Source: Candidatus Poribacteria bacterium (GTDB taxonomy: Bacteria; Poribacteria; WGA-4E; WGA-3G). From it: a stretch of DNA of 33,182 nt. Shown here piece after piece: positions 1 through 8,617 of this stretch. The position numbers and the translations under genes were made by a program. The notes under the pieces were generated by a model. It saw only the letters and a program-made list of their open reading frames with translations. It did not search any database and was not told the origin of the DNA. Position 1 is the first letter of the stretch, and each line of letters opens with the position of its first letter. The stretch covers positions 1-33,182 of the forward strand of contig PYIY01000194.1 in the NCBI GenBank assembly GCA_003635195.1, read 5' to 3'.

Positions 1-434
1 TTCAGTGTGATGCCTAAGATGTTCTGGCAGAAGATCGCAGTATTGTGTTTTTTCGAGTAGTAGTTTGAACAATAAGGCATCTTCTCTGCCTCCCGTGGTA
101 GATTTGAATCATCCACACTGAGGGTGATACACCTTCGGGATTGCGTTGAAGCACTCTTACTTTCCGTATCTTTGATGAAATCAAGAGCCATCGCACATCC
201 GAGTCGAAGATTCAAATGTTTCGCATGATAAAGACTCAGAAAGCTAAGATTGCGATAGAGACGTGATTTCGGTAGTTTCAAGGCATCTGCGACTTGATTC
301 GGGTTGTAAAGTCCAAAGAGATGGCAAACACACAGCAGAAGTAGCGTTTCAACGACTTGCTGCCTCATCCGCCGAAAGTAAGAAGAAAGAAGGTCTTGAA
401 AAAAGAGGGTAGATTTGATAAGCTTATACCGCAT
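1..434 (-). CDS. IS4-like transposase, N-terminal part, cut by the window edge
   Basis: The minus strand is open from an ATG at 434 to base 1 without a stop, giving 144 residues of a protein that continues outside the window. The start reads MRYKLIKSTLFFQDLLSSYF and is followed by a helical N-terminal region (residues about 20-65). A stretch SVDDSNLP near residue 106-113 resembles the first catalytic aspartate region of DDE transposases of the IS4 superfamily. It is followed by YCSNYYSKKHNTAIFCQN, which is typical of these proteins just after that aspartate. An insertion sequence end should lie between 435 and about 640, but I could not identify its terminal inverted repeat. Family assignment is by motif resemblance only. 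Whether the copy is intact cannot be judged because the remaining catalytic residues are outside the window. Confidence 0.7.
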   Translation of the reverse strand, partial: MRYKLIKSTLFFQDLLSSYFRRMRQQVVETLLLLCVCHLFGLYNPNQVADALKLPKSRLYRNLSFLSLYHAKHLNLRLGCAMALDFIKDTESKSASTQSRRCITLSVDDSNLPREAEKMPYCSNYYSKKHNTAIFCQNILGITL

Positions 435-637
435 GAGATGTCCTCCGTGTTGACTCGAAGTTGGTTTTTCTGAGTCACTACGATGCCATCTCATGCCATA
501 AAAATCAAGAAACTTCTTTAAAACTATCGCATTTTCATCTTGTTATACCTATGATCTATTGATGATTACTCACTCCTTGATAGATTTGATAAATATCAGT
601 TAAAAAATTATAGAGTTTTTCGTCCTCTTTTCAGGAT

Positions 638-709
638 CCGGTGCGGTTAGGAGGGAAACACCCCAGCAAAAACACCGCACCTACCGGCCTGGGGGGTCCA
701 AAATTGGAC
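638..709. repeat. Palindromic intergenic repeat with GGTGCGGT/ACCGCACC arms
   Basis: GGTGCGGT at 640-647 is the reverse complement of ACCGCACC at 674-681, and the outer CCGG at 638-641 recurs at 684-687. A second short inverted repeat, GTCCAA/TTGGAC, occupies 696-709, and CCCCAG at 661-666 could pair with CTGGGG at 689-694. The layout suggests a mobile, REP-like or MITE-like intergenic element rather than a terminator, since no T-run follows. The family name is unknown to me. Confidence 0.55.
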
Positions 710-755
710 GAAAAAACCGAGAACTGAATGGTTCTGGGCTGACTGCTGAATTCTA

Positions 756-785
756 TGGACAATCGGACAGAAATTGTGATATACT
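756..785 (+). promoter_or_regulatory. Predicted lepA promoter (TGGACA - 18 - TATACT, extended -10)
   Basis: TGGACA at 756-761 matches five of six bases of the -35 consensus. TATACT at 780-785 is a good -10, preceded by TGA (TGn extended -10), with an 18-base spacer. A start site about seven bases downstream would fall near 792, only about three bases before the lepA ATG at 795, so the mRNA may be leaderless or nearly so. Confidence 0.6.
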
Positions 786-794
786 ATATATACT

Positions 795-2600
795 ATGCCA
801 ACGAATCTTGAAAACATACGGAATTTCTGTATTTTAGGGCACATTGACCACGGGAAAAGCACACTCAGCGACCGACTGCTTGAGCATACCAATACGCTCA
901 CCGAGCGCGATATGCGGGAACAGGTGCTGGATCTAATGGATTTGGAACGTGAACGCGGTATTACCATTAAAGCCACCGCTGTCAAACTACACTATCCCGC
1001 GCCTGACGGAAACCGATATGAACTTAACTTAATTGATACGCCCGGACATGTCGATTTTACTTATGAGGTCTCCCGTAGCCTCGCGGCGTGCGAAGGCGCG
1101 ATTTTAATTGTTGATGCCGCACAAGGGGTTGAAGCACAAACCTTGGCAAACGCTTATCTCGCTATTGACAACGACCTCGAAATTATCCCTATTGTCAATA
1201 AAATTGATTTACCAACGGCGCGCCCCGATGAAGCCAAACGGCAGATAGAAGAAGTTATAGGTATTCCGGCGGATGACGCGCTCCTCGTGAGTGCAAAAAT
1301 GGGAATCGGTATCCCCGCTATATTGGAGGCAATTGTCAATCGGATTCCTGCCCCTGTAGGCGAAACTGAAGCACCATTGAAAGCACTTGTGCTTGATTCT
1401 GTTTACGATAACTATCGCGGGGTCATTATGTACACCCGCATCTTTGAAGGCACCGTGAAGCCGGGTGAAAAAATTCGGCTCATGGAGACAAGACGTTCCT
1501 ATGAGGTTGAAGAGGTAGGCATCTTTACACCGGAGATGCAACAGACGTCAGAACTGCACACTGGGAGTGTCGGATACCTCATCGCTGGCATCCGAGAAAT
1601 TGACAAAGCAAAAATAGGCGATACCATCACAGATCACGTGAGACCGACTGAAACACCACTGCCCGGTTATCGAGAGATGAAACCGCTTGTGTTCAGCGGC
1701 TTATATCCAGCAGACACAAACCAATTTCATGCGCTGCGAGAGGCACTTGACAAACTCCGCCTGAATGATTCCTCCTTTAATTTTGAACCTGAAACTTCCG
1801 TTGCACTCGGCTTCGGGTTCCGGTGCGGTTTTCTCGGTTTGCTCCACATGGAGATCATCCATGAACGTCTCGAGCGGGAATTCGGACTCGCCCTCGTCCG
1901 GACAGCACCGAGTGTTATGTACCGGGTTCACCTGAAAACTGGCGAGGACGTATACGTTGATAACCCGGCGCATCTCCCTGAGCCCAATAATATCGAACGA
2001 ATAGAGGAGCCGTATGTCAATATTGACATAATTGTGCCGCGCGACTACATCGGAAATGCGATGGAACTTTGTCAGAAGCGTCGGGGTGTATATAAGCGGA
2101 TGAACCAATTGGACGCGAGTCGTGTGCAATTGCTCTACGAACTTCCGCTGAGTGAAATGTTGATGGATTTCTATCCGAAGCTTAAGTCGCTCACCCGTGG
2201 ATACGGCTCGTTAGAATACGACATCGGCGAATACAAAACAGAAAAATTAGTAAAACTGGATGTGCTACTTAACGGCGATCCCGTGGACGCACTTTCGACG
2301 ATCTTGCCGCTTGATACAGCAGAAACGCGTGGAAAGACCTTAGTTAGCAAACTCAAAGAGTTGATCCCGCGCCAGATGTTTGAAGTGCCGGTTCAAGCCG
2401 CAATTGGTAATAAGATTGTCGCTCGTGAAACAGTTCGGGCCCTCCGAAAAAATGTCACAGCGAAATGCTACGGCGGTGATGTGACACGAAAACGGAAGTT
2501 GTTGGAGAAACAAAAGGAAGGCAAAAAGCGACTCAAACAGATTGGCAAAGTTGATGTGCCACAGGAAGCGTTCACAGCGATGTTGGCAACTGATGAGTAA
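795..2600 (+). CDS. lepA: Elongation factor 4 (LepA), ribosome back-translocation GTPase
   Basis: A 601-residue translational GTPase of the usual LepA length. It acts on the ribosome and affects translocation and initiation. The G1 loop GHIDHGKS lies at residues 15-22, the switch regions include ERERGITIK and DTPGHVDF, and the guanine motif NKID is near residue 137. The LepA-specific C-terminal domain carries KCYGGDVTRKRKLLEKQKEG, essentially the signature of the family. The chosen start matches the N-terminus of known LepA proteins (MxNIRNF-type). No Shine-Dalgarno sequence precedes it, in keeping with a nearly leaderless transcript. It is followed after 86 bases by lepB, the same gene order as the E. 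coli lepA-lepB operon. Confidence 0.97.
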   Translation: MPTNLENIRNFCILGHIDHGKSTLSDRLLEHTNTLTERDMREQVLDLMDLERERGITIKATAVKLHYPAPDGNRYELNLIDTPGHVDFTYEVSRSLAACEGAILIVDAAQGVEAQTLANAYLAIDNDLEIIPIVNKIDLPTARPDEAKRQIEEVIGIPADDALLVSAKMGIGIPAILEAIVNRIPAPVGETEAPLKALVLDSVYDNYRGVIMYTRIFEGTVKPGEKIRLMETRRSYEVEEVGIFTPEMQQTSELHTGSVGYLIAGIREIDKAKIGDTITDHVRPTETPLPGYREMKPLVFSGLYPADTNQFHALREALDKLRLNDSSFNFEPETSVALGFGFRCGFLGLLHMEIIHERLEREFGLALVRTAPSVMYRVHLKTGEDVYVDNPAHLPEPNNIERIEEPYVNIDIIVPRDYIGNAMELCQKRRGVYKRMNQLDASRVQLLYELPLSEMLMDFYPKLKSLTRGYGSLEYDIGEYKTEKLVKLDVLLNGDPVDALSTILPLDTAETRGKTLVSKLKELIPRQMFEVPVQAAIGNKIVARETVRALRKNVTAKCYGGDVTRKRKLLEKQKEGKKRLKQIGKVDVPQEAFTAMLATDE

Positions 2601-2686
2601 ACTTATCACCTCAGAACCAGATTTTTTCAAGGGAAATTAAACTGAAAAAAGGAGAACGCTTTTTAGTATAGAGGCTTCACAAGACT

Positions 2687-3457
2687 ATGAATGATAATGA
2701 CACCCAATTATCGAAATGGCAAAAATTTCGGAAAACCATCGTATGGGAATATTCCCAAGTCATTGTTGTCGCATTGATTCTCGTTTTTGGGTTCATACGC
2801 CCCTTCGTTGTTGAGGCGTTCAAAATCCCATCTGGTTCAATGGAAGACACACTTCTGATTGGTGACCGTATTCTGGTATGCAAGTTTATCTATGGCATTA
2901 CAATCCCCGGTACAGATATAAAAGTTTTAGATTTCCATAAACCTGCCCGTGGCGACGTTTTCGTTTTCATCCCGCCACATGACCGGGAGCGAAATTTTAT
3001 CAAGCGCATCGTAGCCGTTGAGGGGGACACTATTGAAACACGCGGGAATACACTTTATGTAAACGACGCAGCTATTGACGACAGCTACTATACGAAACAC
3101 ATGAGCTTCAGCCGCTTCAAGAGGGGCGATTTTCCACCGTTCCGTCAACCGGAATATATACCGGACACTGAAGTCTTTTTTGATTATACCCTAACGGAAA
3201 CTCAATTCAGGCGGAAGTTCCCTGAAGGCAAACCATTTACTGTCCCGAAAGGCAAAGTCTTCGCGATGGGCGACAATCGAGACCAGAGTAGCGATAGCCG
3301 TTCGTGGGGGCCCGTAGACGTTAGCGACATCAAAGGGCAAGCTTTTATGGTGTATTGGTCATTTGACGCGCGGCCAGCAAAATTGTGGGAAGTGTGGAAA
3401 TTGATAGGGAACGTCAGATTCAATCGAATTGGTAAGCTTATCCATGCGCAGCCCTGA
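2687..3457 (+). CDS. lepB: Signal peptidase I
   Basis: Membrane-anchored serine endopeptidase (256 residues) that removes signal peptides from secreted proteins. One N-terminal membrane segment spans about residues 22-42. The catalytic serine lies in IPSGSM (S51) and the general-base lysine in FIKRIVAVEGD (K106). Box E is visible as MGDNRDQSSDSRSWG. An insertion between boxes D and E (about residues 125-185) is somewhat larger than in short Gram-positive enzymes. The ATG is preceded by a modest GAGG 12 bases upstream. The gene lies between lepA and selB. Many secreted proteins in this window, such as the PQQ dehydrogenase, cytochrome and propeller sensor, would be its substrates. Confidence 0.96.
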   Translation: MNDNDTQLSKWQKFRKTIVWEYSQVIVVALILVFGFIRPFVVEAFKIPSGSMEDTLLIGDRILVCKFIYGITIPGTDIKVLDFHKPARGDVFVFIPPHDRERNFIKRIVAVEGDTIETRGNTLYVNDAAIDDSYYTKHMSFSRFKRGDFPPFRQPEYIPDTEVFFDYTLTETQFRRKFPEGKPFTVPKGKVFAMGDNRDQSSDSRSWGPVDVSDIKGQAFMVYWSFDARPAKLWEVWKLIGNVRFNRIGKLIHAQP

Positions 3458-3491
3458 TGGGCAAGCCGAAATAAATTACTGGAATTAACGC

Positions 3492-5432
3492 ATGCATCAA
3501 GATAGTCGATACCTTATCATCGGAACAGCAGGACATGTAGACCATGGGAAAACGGCACTGGTCGGGACCCTCACTGGCATGGAGACAGATCGACTTAAAG
3601 AGGAGCGTGAGCGCGGGCTGTCTATTGAATTAGGTTTCGCCTACTTTGACCTGCCCGATAGCGCGCGTGCTGGGATCGTTGATGTACCCGGACACGAGAA
3701 ATTTATCCGAAGTATGCTGTCCGGTGCCTACGGAATGGATGTCGTCCTCTTTGTTGTTGATGCAAAAGAAGGGGTACAAGAGCAAACGCTTGAACACTTG
3801 GCGATCTTAGATTTGCTTGGCATTTCAAATGGTATCCTCGTCATGACAAAATCTGACTTGGCAACGCCTGATGAATTGGCAGAAGCGACAGAGATGACGC
3901 AGGAGATGCTCGTCGGTACAAGTCTTGAAGGGATTCCGACTGTGAGTGTTTCTGCATTAACTGGAGCAGGGATCGAAACGCTAAAGCGGACGATCGTCGA
4001 ACAGGTAGCACTCGCGACAAAATCAGAGGAAAATGACGGTATCCCGAGGCTATACGTGGATCGGGTTTTTACTGTACAAGGATTTGGCGTTGTCGTGACC
4101 GGAACCCTCATCGGCGGATCAATCAATCGAGACCAGCGGATGGTGATCCTTCCACAAGGCGATACCGTTCGGGTCCGCGGCATACAAGTCCACAATGAAC
4201 CCGCAACTGTCGCACAAGCTGGACAAAGAACAGCCTTAAATCTCTCTGGCACCTCCGCCCAGAACATTCAGCGCGGCGATGTCCTCTGCCCGGTTGAATA
4301 TTCTCAGGTGACGGACAACATAGATGTGTCTTTGCAGGTGCTGTCCTCATTTCCGAGGCTCATTGAACATTGGAGCCGTTTTCGGGCGTATCTCGGTACC
4401 CGTGAAATATTTTGCAGGCTGATTCTACTGGTAGATGAGGCAATTTTGCCCGGGGACAGTGTGCAAGTCCAACTCCGTTTAGAGCAACCGATTTTAACGT
4501 TTAGAGGCGACCGAATCATTTTACGCGATTTCTCAGCGCAACATACAGTTGGTGGCGGCGAGGTTATTAATCCGTTCGCGCCGAAGCACAAGCGGTTTAC
4601 GCCAGAAACTATTGCGACTTTAGCACAGTGGGAAGAAGCCGATGACTCCGAGATCGTTAACACTGTATTGGTCAATAGCGAAACGCTCTGCGTCCCAGAA
4701 TCGTTTCTTTATTACTATCTCCCACATTCGCAAGCGGATGTAAAAACCCTCTTAAATAGTCTCGAAACTGAAGGGAAAATTGTCCATTGGGATAAGTCGG
4801 GTAGGGTACCCCTCGTTTCCGACGCAGCACGGACATCGGCAGCGCAAGAAGAAATCGTAGACGCATTGGCAGCGTTTCATGCGGCACAGCCGCTTCTGGC
4901 AGGTCAAAATGCATCGCAACTGCGCCGAAAACTAAACATAGACGAACTCGGTTTTGAGAAACTTGAAAACCGACTCATTGCTGAGCGTCAGCTTGTTACG
5001 GAGGGGAACCTAATCCGTTTAGCATCTCACGAGATTCAGTTTTCCGAAGAGGAGGAGACAGCGAAAGAGACACTGGAGAAATTATTCTTGGAGGCGGGTA
5101 TGAATACACCCGCACTCAGTGAACTCAACACGTTATTGCCAGAATACACACCGAAGATACTTGAATCTACATTTTTTGCCCTTATAAACTTAGGGCAATT
5201 CATCAAAATAGCGGATAATTTTTTCGTCCATAAAACCGTTTTTCAAGAGATACAAGAATTATTAATGGCTTATCTTTATGAAAATGATATAATAACTGTT
5301 GCGGAGTTTCGAGAAATTGCACATACCTCTCGAAAATACGCAGTCCCGTTCTTAGAGTATTGTGATAGTCAAAACCTCACGGTCCGAGACGGGAATGTTC
5401 GAAGATTGCATCCACGGCACTTGCAGGCATAG
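3492..5432 (+). CDS. selB: Selenocysteine-specific elongation factor SelB
   Basis: A 646-residue GTPase that delivers Sec-tRNA to in-frame UGA codons marked by a SECIS hairpin. The G1 motif GHVDHGKT is at residues 14-21, switch II contains DVPGHEKFIR, and the guanine-binding motif appears as TKSD, a SelB-type variant. EF-Tu-like domains 2 and 3 follow. The C-terminal 250 residues or so form the expected tandem winged-helix (SECIS-binding) domains; the sequence TVAEFREIAHTSRKYAVPFLEYCD near the end is typical of the last wing. Length agrees with bacterial SelB. It starts 34 bases after lepB, and the selenocysteine tRNA gene begins 19 bases after its stop, which strongly supports the call. Confidence 0.97.
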   Translation: MHQDSRYLIIGTAGHVDHGKTALVGTLTGMETDRLKEERERGLSIELGFAYFDLPDSARAGIVDVPGHEKFIRSMLSGAYGMDVVLFVVDAKEGVQEQTLEHLAILDLLGISNGILVMTKSDLATPDELAEATEMTQEMLVGTSLEGIPTVSVSALTGAGIETLKRTIVEQVALATKSEENDGIPRLYVDRVFTVQGFGVVVTGTLIGGSINRDQRMVILPQGDTVRVRGIQVHNEPATVAQAGQRTALNLSGTSAQNIQRGDVLCPVEYSQVTDNIDVSLQVLSSFPRLIEHWSRFRAYLGTREIFCRLILLVDEAILPGDSVQVQLRLEQPILTFRGDRIILRDFSAQHTVGGGEVINPFAPKHKRFTPETIATLAQWEEADDSEIVNTVLVNSETLCVPESFLYYYLPHSQADVKTLLNSLETEGKIVHWDKSGRVPLVSDAARTSAAQEEIVDALAAFHAAQPLLAGQNASQLRRKLNIDELGFEKLENRLIAERQLVTEGNLIRLASHEIQFSEEEETAKETLEKLFLEAGMNTPALSELNTLLPEYTPKILESTFFALINLGQFIKIADNFFVHKTVFQEIQELLMAYLYENDIITVAEFREIAHTSRKYAVPFLEYCDSQNLTVRDGNVRRLHPRHLQA

Positions 5433-5451
5433 TTTGCAGTGTCCACTATGG

Positions 5452-5543
5452 GGGAGGATAGGGTCTGGTGGCTCTACCGGTCTTCAAAACCGGCTTGTCC
5501 ATGCAAGTGGATAGGTGGGTTCGATTCCCACTCTCTCCCGCCA
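5452..5543 (+). tRNA. selC: tRNA-Sec (anticodon UCA)
   Basis: A 92-nucleotide tRNA with encoded CCA (5541-5543). The anticodon stem CCGGT/ACCGG (5477-5481/5489-5493) encloses the loop CTTCAAA with anticodon TCA at 5484-5486. A six-pair D stem (5459-5464/5471-5476) is characteristic of selenocysteine tRNA. The long variable arm at 5494-5515 can form about eight pairs. The T arm is GTGGG-TTCGATT-CCCAC (5515-5531). The acceptor stem begins GGGAGG against CTCCC; its innermost pairs (A5458-C5533 and the next) look mismatched in my folding, so the exact 8+5 geometry should be checked. Its position directly behind selB is a common arrangement. Confidence 0.95.
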
Positions 5544-5560
5544 TCAGTTTAGAAGTAGTA

Positions 5561-5680
5561 GGCACGCGTCGTTGTGTCGTAACAAGCACGAAACGGTAGC
5601 CATGCAACAACGGCGCATGGCGGATTTTTGAAAGGTGTGTGCCCTATTGAGACCTTCCTAACAACTCCCGTTAGGGCGAG
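5561..5680 (+). promoter_or_regulatory. Candidate structured RNA in the selC-lipA gap, possibly controlling lipA
   Basis: The 145-base gap between selC and lipA has no reading frame but has strong folding potential. A closing helix GGCACGC (5561-5567)/GTGTGCC (5637-5643) encloses two hairpins. One is TCGTTGT/ACA-ACGA with a bulge at 5569-5591. The other is GCCATGC/GCATGGC at 5599-5605/5615-5621. Downstream, CCTAAC (5657-5662)/GTTAGG (5670-5675) and the alternative GCCCT (5641-5645)/AGGGC (5673-5677) both cover the purine-rich stretch AGGGCGAG just before the lipA ATG. GCCCT overlaps the closing helix, so the two folds compete. I do not recognise a known riboswitch class. Confidence 0.4.
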
Positions 5681-5688
5681 ATTAAAAA

Positions 5689-6582
5689 ATGCTAAAAACG
5701 CTTCCGATAGTCGACGCAAAAACTGATCAACGTCGTCATCCGTCGTGGATTAAGGCGCGAATTCCGGGCGGTAGAAACTACGCTGACCTCAAAAAACTCA
5801 TGCGGAATTTGCAGCTTCACACCGTTTGTGAAGAAGCGCGATGTCCGAATATCGGTGAATGCTGGAACAGCCGTACCGCCACCTTCATGATACTGGGTGA
5901 TGTCTGTACGCGGCGATGCATGTTCTGTGCTGTGAAAAAAGGAGCACCTGGAGGCGTTGTTGATACCGATGAACCGCGACGCCTCGGAGAAGCGGTCGGT
6001 TACCTCAAACTAAAACACATCGTTATTACCTCAGTCAATCGTGATGATCTCACCGATGGTGGTGCCAGCGTCTTTGCTGAATGCATCGCCGAAGCACGGA
6101 AACATCGCCCCGGATGCACAGTAGAAGTGCTTATCCCTGACCTTGAAGGGAATTGGGACGCGCTTAAAGTCATCGTGAAAGCGCGTCCTGAAGTACTGAA
6201 TCACAATACAGAAACAGTCCAGCGTCTCTACCGCCGCGTCCGCCCTTATGCGAATTACCAGCAGACCTTGACCCTCCTTCAAGTCAGCAAGCAGCTTGAT
6301 GCACAGATGCTCACAAAATCTGGAATCATGGTGGGTTTAGGTGAGACTGTGACGGAACTCTTAGAAACAATGCAGGACATCCGCAACACCGGATGTGATA
6401 TTCTTACCATAGGGCAATATCTCTCACCCTCTCCACGCCACCTACCGATTCAGCGTTACTATACCCCTGAGGAATTTGATGAACTCAGAGAGGCAGGAAT
6501 AGAAATGGGATTTCGGCATGTAGAATCAGGACCGCTTGTCCGAAGCTCTTATCACGCTGGCGAGCAAGCAAGGTTAGGATAA
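5689..6582 (+). CDS. lipA: Lipoyl synthase (radical SAM, two iron-sulfur clusters)
   Basis: Inserts two sulfur atoms into octanoyl groups on carrier proteins to make lipoyl cofactor for 2-oxoacid dehydrogenases and the glycine cleavage system. The auxiliary cluster motif CX4CX5C is C47-EEAR-C52-PNIGE-C58. The radical SAM motif CX3CX2C is C73-TRR-C77-MF-C80. The C-terminal RSSYHA supplies the serine ligand of the auxiliary cluster. At 297 residues it has normal length. The ATG has only a weak purine stretch upstream (AGGGCGAG), which is also part of a potential hairpin. No lipB or ligase gene is next to it. Confidence 0.97.
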   Translation: MLKTLPIVDAKTDQRRHPSWIKARIPGGRNYADLKKLMRNLQLHTVCEEARCPNIGECWNSRTATFMILGDVCTRRCMFCAVKKGAPGGVVDTDEPRRLGEAVGYLKLKHIVITSVNRDDLTDGGASVFAECIAEARKHRPGCTVEVLIPDLEGNWDALKVIVKARPEVLNHNTETVQRLYRRVRPYANYQQTLTLLQVSKQLDAQMLTKSGIMVGLGETVTELLETMQDIRNTGCDILTIGQYLSPSPRHLPIQRYYTPEEFDELREAGIEMGFRHVESGPLVRSSYHAGEQARLG

Positions 6583-6755
6583 CGGCTAATTACTAACCGC
6601 TGACAGTTAATTAAGGTTTACATAAAACCTGGTTTTTGGTAAACTGATGTCTGAGGCAATTATTTCACTCCGAAACGCCTCGTGTCTCTGTATAACACAA
6701 TTTCTGAAATGATAAAAACTGGGGTTGTATCATTGCGTGAACAAGGAGGCGGAGC

Positions 6756-8480
6756 ATGAAAAGGTCTATTTTCTCCAAAGCAACGGTTGATTGTCCACAT
6801 ACAGCACGCGTAGGTTTTGTCATCTTTGTAGTCTTAGCATTCGTTATGATACCGGGAACCGCTACAGCCAACACAGCGGTAGACATCCAACCCGTTACCA
6901 ACGAGATGTTGCTTTCCGCACAAGATGATCAGGAAAGTTGGTTGATGTATGGACGGGACTACAGAAGTTGGCGATACAGCGAGCTGAAACAGGTTAACAC
7001 TGAAAACGTCAAAAAACTCGTCACGAAATGGGCATTTCAGATTGGAACACCCTACGATAAATTTGAGTGTACGCCGCTTGTTGTTGACGGTGTGATGATT
7101 ATCACAACGCCTTACAGTACCATCTATGCCGTGAATGCGAGAACCGGTAAGGAAATATGGCGATACGATTATGAACTCCCTGATGATTTAGCCATCTGTT
7201 GTGGCATGGTGAACCGTGGGGCTGCCATCTTAGGCGATAAAATTTTTTGGACAACATTGGATGCCCATCTCCTCGCGCTTGACGCGAAAACCGGTACGGT
7301 GCTATGGGATCGAGTTGTCGGTGATCTGACCAACGCTGAGTCCCTCACTGTCGCGCCTTTAGTCGTCAAAGACAAAGTGATTGTCGGTATATCGGGTGCA
7401 GAATATGGTATCCGAGGCTATATTGATGCCTATTATGCTGAAACGGGTGAGCAGGCATGGCGGTTTTATACCGTTCCCTCAAAAGATGAACCCGGCGGTG
7501 AAACATGGGAAGGCGATTCATGGATGACAGGCGGCGGCTCCGCTTGGGTCACCGGCTCGTATGACCCGGAACTGAATCTTGTCTATTGGGGAACGGGTAA
7601 TCCCGCGCCGGACTGGAACGGCGATGTTCGGAAAGGCGATAACCTTTACACCGACTGCATTGTCGCCTTGGATGCAGATACAGGAAAACTCCAATGGCAT
7701 TTTCAGGCAACACCACACGACCTATGGGATTGGGATGGTGTCAGTGAACCCGTACTGATTGATATGGACATTGATGGGAAACCTGTTAAAGCATTGATGC
7801 AAGCGAACCGCAACGGCTACTTCTATGTCCTTGATAGAACCAATGGAAAATTTTTATACGCGAGTCCTTACTGTGAAATGAACTGGTCTGCAGGCCTTGA
7901 TGAAAACGGTCGTCCGACTGTTAAACCGGGTGTATCTACCTCAGAAGAAGGTACGATTCGGGTCTGTCCGGGTGTGGAAGGCGGAAAGAATTGGCCGCCC
8001 TCTGCTTATAATCCGCTCACAAATCTGCTGTATGTCTCCTCTTTAGAGCTCTGTGGTTCTTTCCATCAAGGGCGCGTCTTCTATCTGAAAGGTTTACCCT
8101 ACCTCGGCAGCGGTATGACAGCAGAGAGAGACGAAGCTGGTGACATGATGATGTGGGGACATATCAGCGCGATTGATGTTTCTACGGGTGATATTAAATG
8201 GCAGCACAAAACAAATTTTCCACAATGGGGTGGGTGCCTCACAACAGCCGGAGGTCTTGTTTTTGCTGGCGATTTAGAGGGCAGATTTATGGCACTGTCG
8301 GCGGAAACTGGCGAAGTGCTTTGGGATTTCCAAACCGGATCAGGCGTTTTCGCACCACCAATTACCTATCAATTGGATGGAACCCAGTATATAGTAGTAG
8401 CATCAGGCGCAGTGAAATACGCCGAAGTTAATGCCCGCCAAGGCGGAACGCTCTTTGTATTCGCGCTCTTCGATGAGTAG
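6756..8480 (+). CDS. PQQ-dependent alcohol dehydrogenase, predicted lanthanide type (XoxF-like)
   Basis: A 574-residue periplasmic quinoprotein with an N-terminal signal peptide (hydrophobic residues about 18-38). It belongs to the eight-bladed PQQ dehydrogenases that oxidise primary alcohols and pass electrons to cytochrome c. The vicinal disulfide cysteines that stack on PQQ are C148-C149. The metal ligands correspond to E216 (SGAEYGIRG), N282 (WGTGNPAPDW) and catalytic D325. In HDLWDWDG the residue two after the catalytic Asp is again Asp (D327), the hallmark of lanthanide-using enzymes; calcium enzymes have a non-acidic residue there. Start: AAGGAGG six bases before the ATG. It is followed by a XoxJ-like protein and a cytochrome c. 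The substrate is not determined by sequence, and methanol, ethanol or another alcohol is possible. Confidence 0.9.
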   Translation: MKRSIFSKATVDCPHTARVGFVIFVVLAFVMIPGTATANTAVDIQPVTNEMLLSAQDDQESWLMYGRDYRSWRYSELKQVNTENVKKLVTKWAFQIGTPYDKFECTPLVVDGVMIITTPYSTIYAVNARTGKEIWRYDYELPDDLAICCGMVNRGAAILGDKIFWTTLDAHLLALDAKTGTVLWDRVVGDLTNAESLTVAPLVVKDKVIVGISGAEYGIRGYIDAYYAETGEQAWRFYTVPSKDEPGGETWEGDSWMTGGGSAWVTGSYDPELNLVYWGTGNPAPDWNGDVRKGDNLYTDCIVALDADTGKLQWHFQATPHDLWDWDGVSEPVLIDMDIDGKPVKALMQANRNGYFYVLDRTNGKFLYASPYCEMNWSAGLDENGRPTVKPGVSTSEEGTIRVCPGVEGGKNWPPSAYNPLTNLLYVSSLELCGSFHQGRVFYLKGLPYLGSGMTAERDEAGDMMMWGHISAIDVSTGDIKWQHKTNFPQWGGCLTTAGGLVFAGDLEGRFMALSAETGEVLWDFQTGSGVFAPPITYQLDGTQYIVVASGAVKYAEVNARQGGTLFVFALFDE

Positions 8481-8580
8481 CCATCAGCCATGGGTTATCA
8501 GCTTTCAGCCAGAGAGCGTTGTGACATTGTTATCGTCAGCAATTGCCACACGAACTACTGACTGCCGACGGTTAACTGCT
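8481..8580. repeat. Degenerate CAGTT-type intergenic repeats
   Basis: The spacer after the dehydrogenase contains short units such as ATCAGCC, TATCAGC, TTTCAGCC and, further on, CTACTGACTGCC and GGTTAACTGC. They resemble the cleaner TCAGTT/AACTGA units at 10520-10544 and 15037-15180. CCATGGGTTA at 8488-8497 is repeated at 10515-10524. No gene is apparent, and translated frames running through here lack homology. Confidence 0.4.
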
Positions 8581-8617
8581 CTCACTGCAAAGCAAGTCGA
8601 AAAAAGGAGGTAGGCCC

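Larger units (their letters stand above)
435..794. other. Spacer between transposase and lepA
   Basis: I see no credible gene here. The left part (435-600) is AT-rich and should contain one end of the insertion sequence. The right part contains the hairpin repeat at 638-709 and the lepA promoter at 756-785. A minus-strand reading frame covering 647-985 is antisense to lepA and has no ribosome binding site or recognisable content. Confidence 0.6.

Noticed and set aside
647..985. Minus-strand 112-residue frame over the lepA start
   Set aside because: Antisense to a certain gene, no ribosome binding site, composition is a shadow of lepA.
8198..8613. Small plus-strand frames over the end of the PQQ dehydrogenase and the repeat spacer
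   Set aside because: They are out-of-frame shadows of the dehydrogenase or run through repeats, with no supporting start signals.
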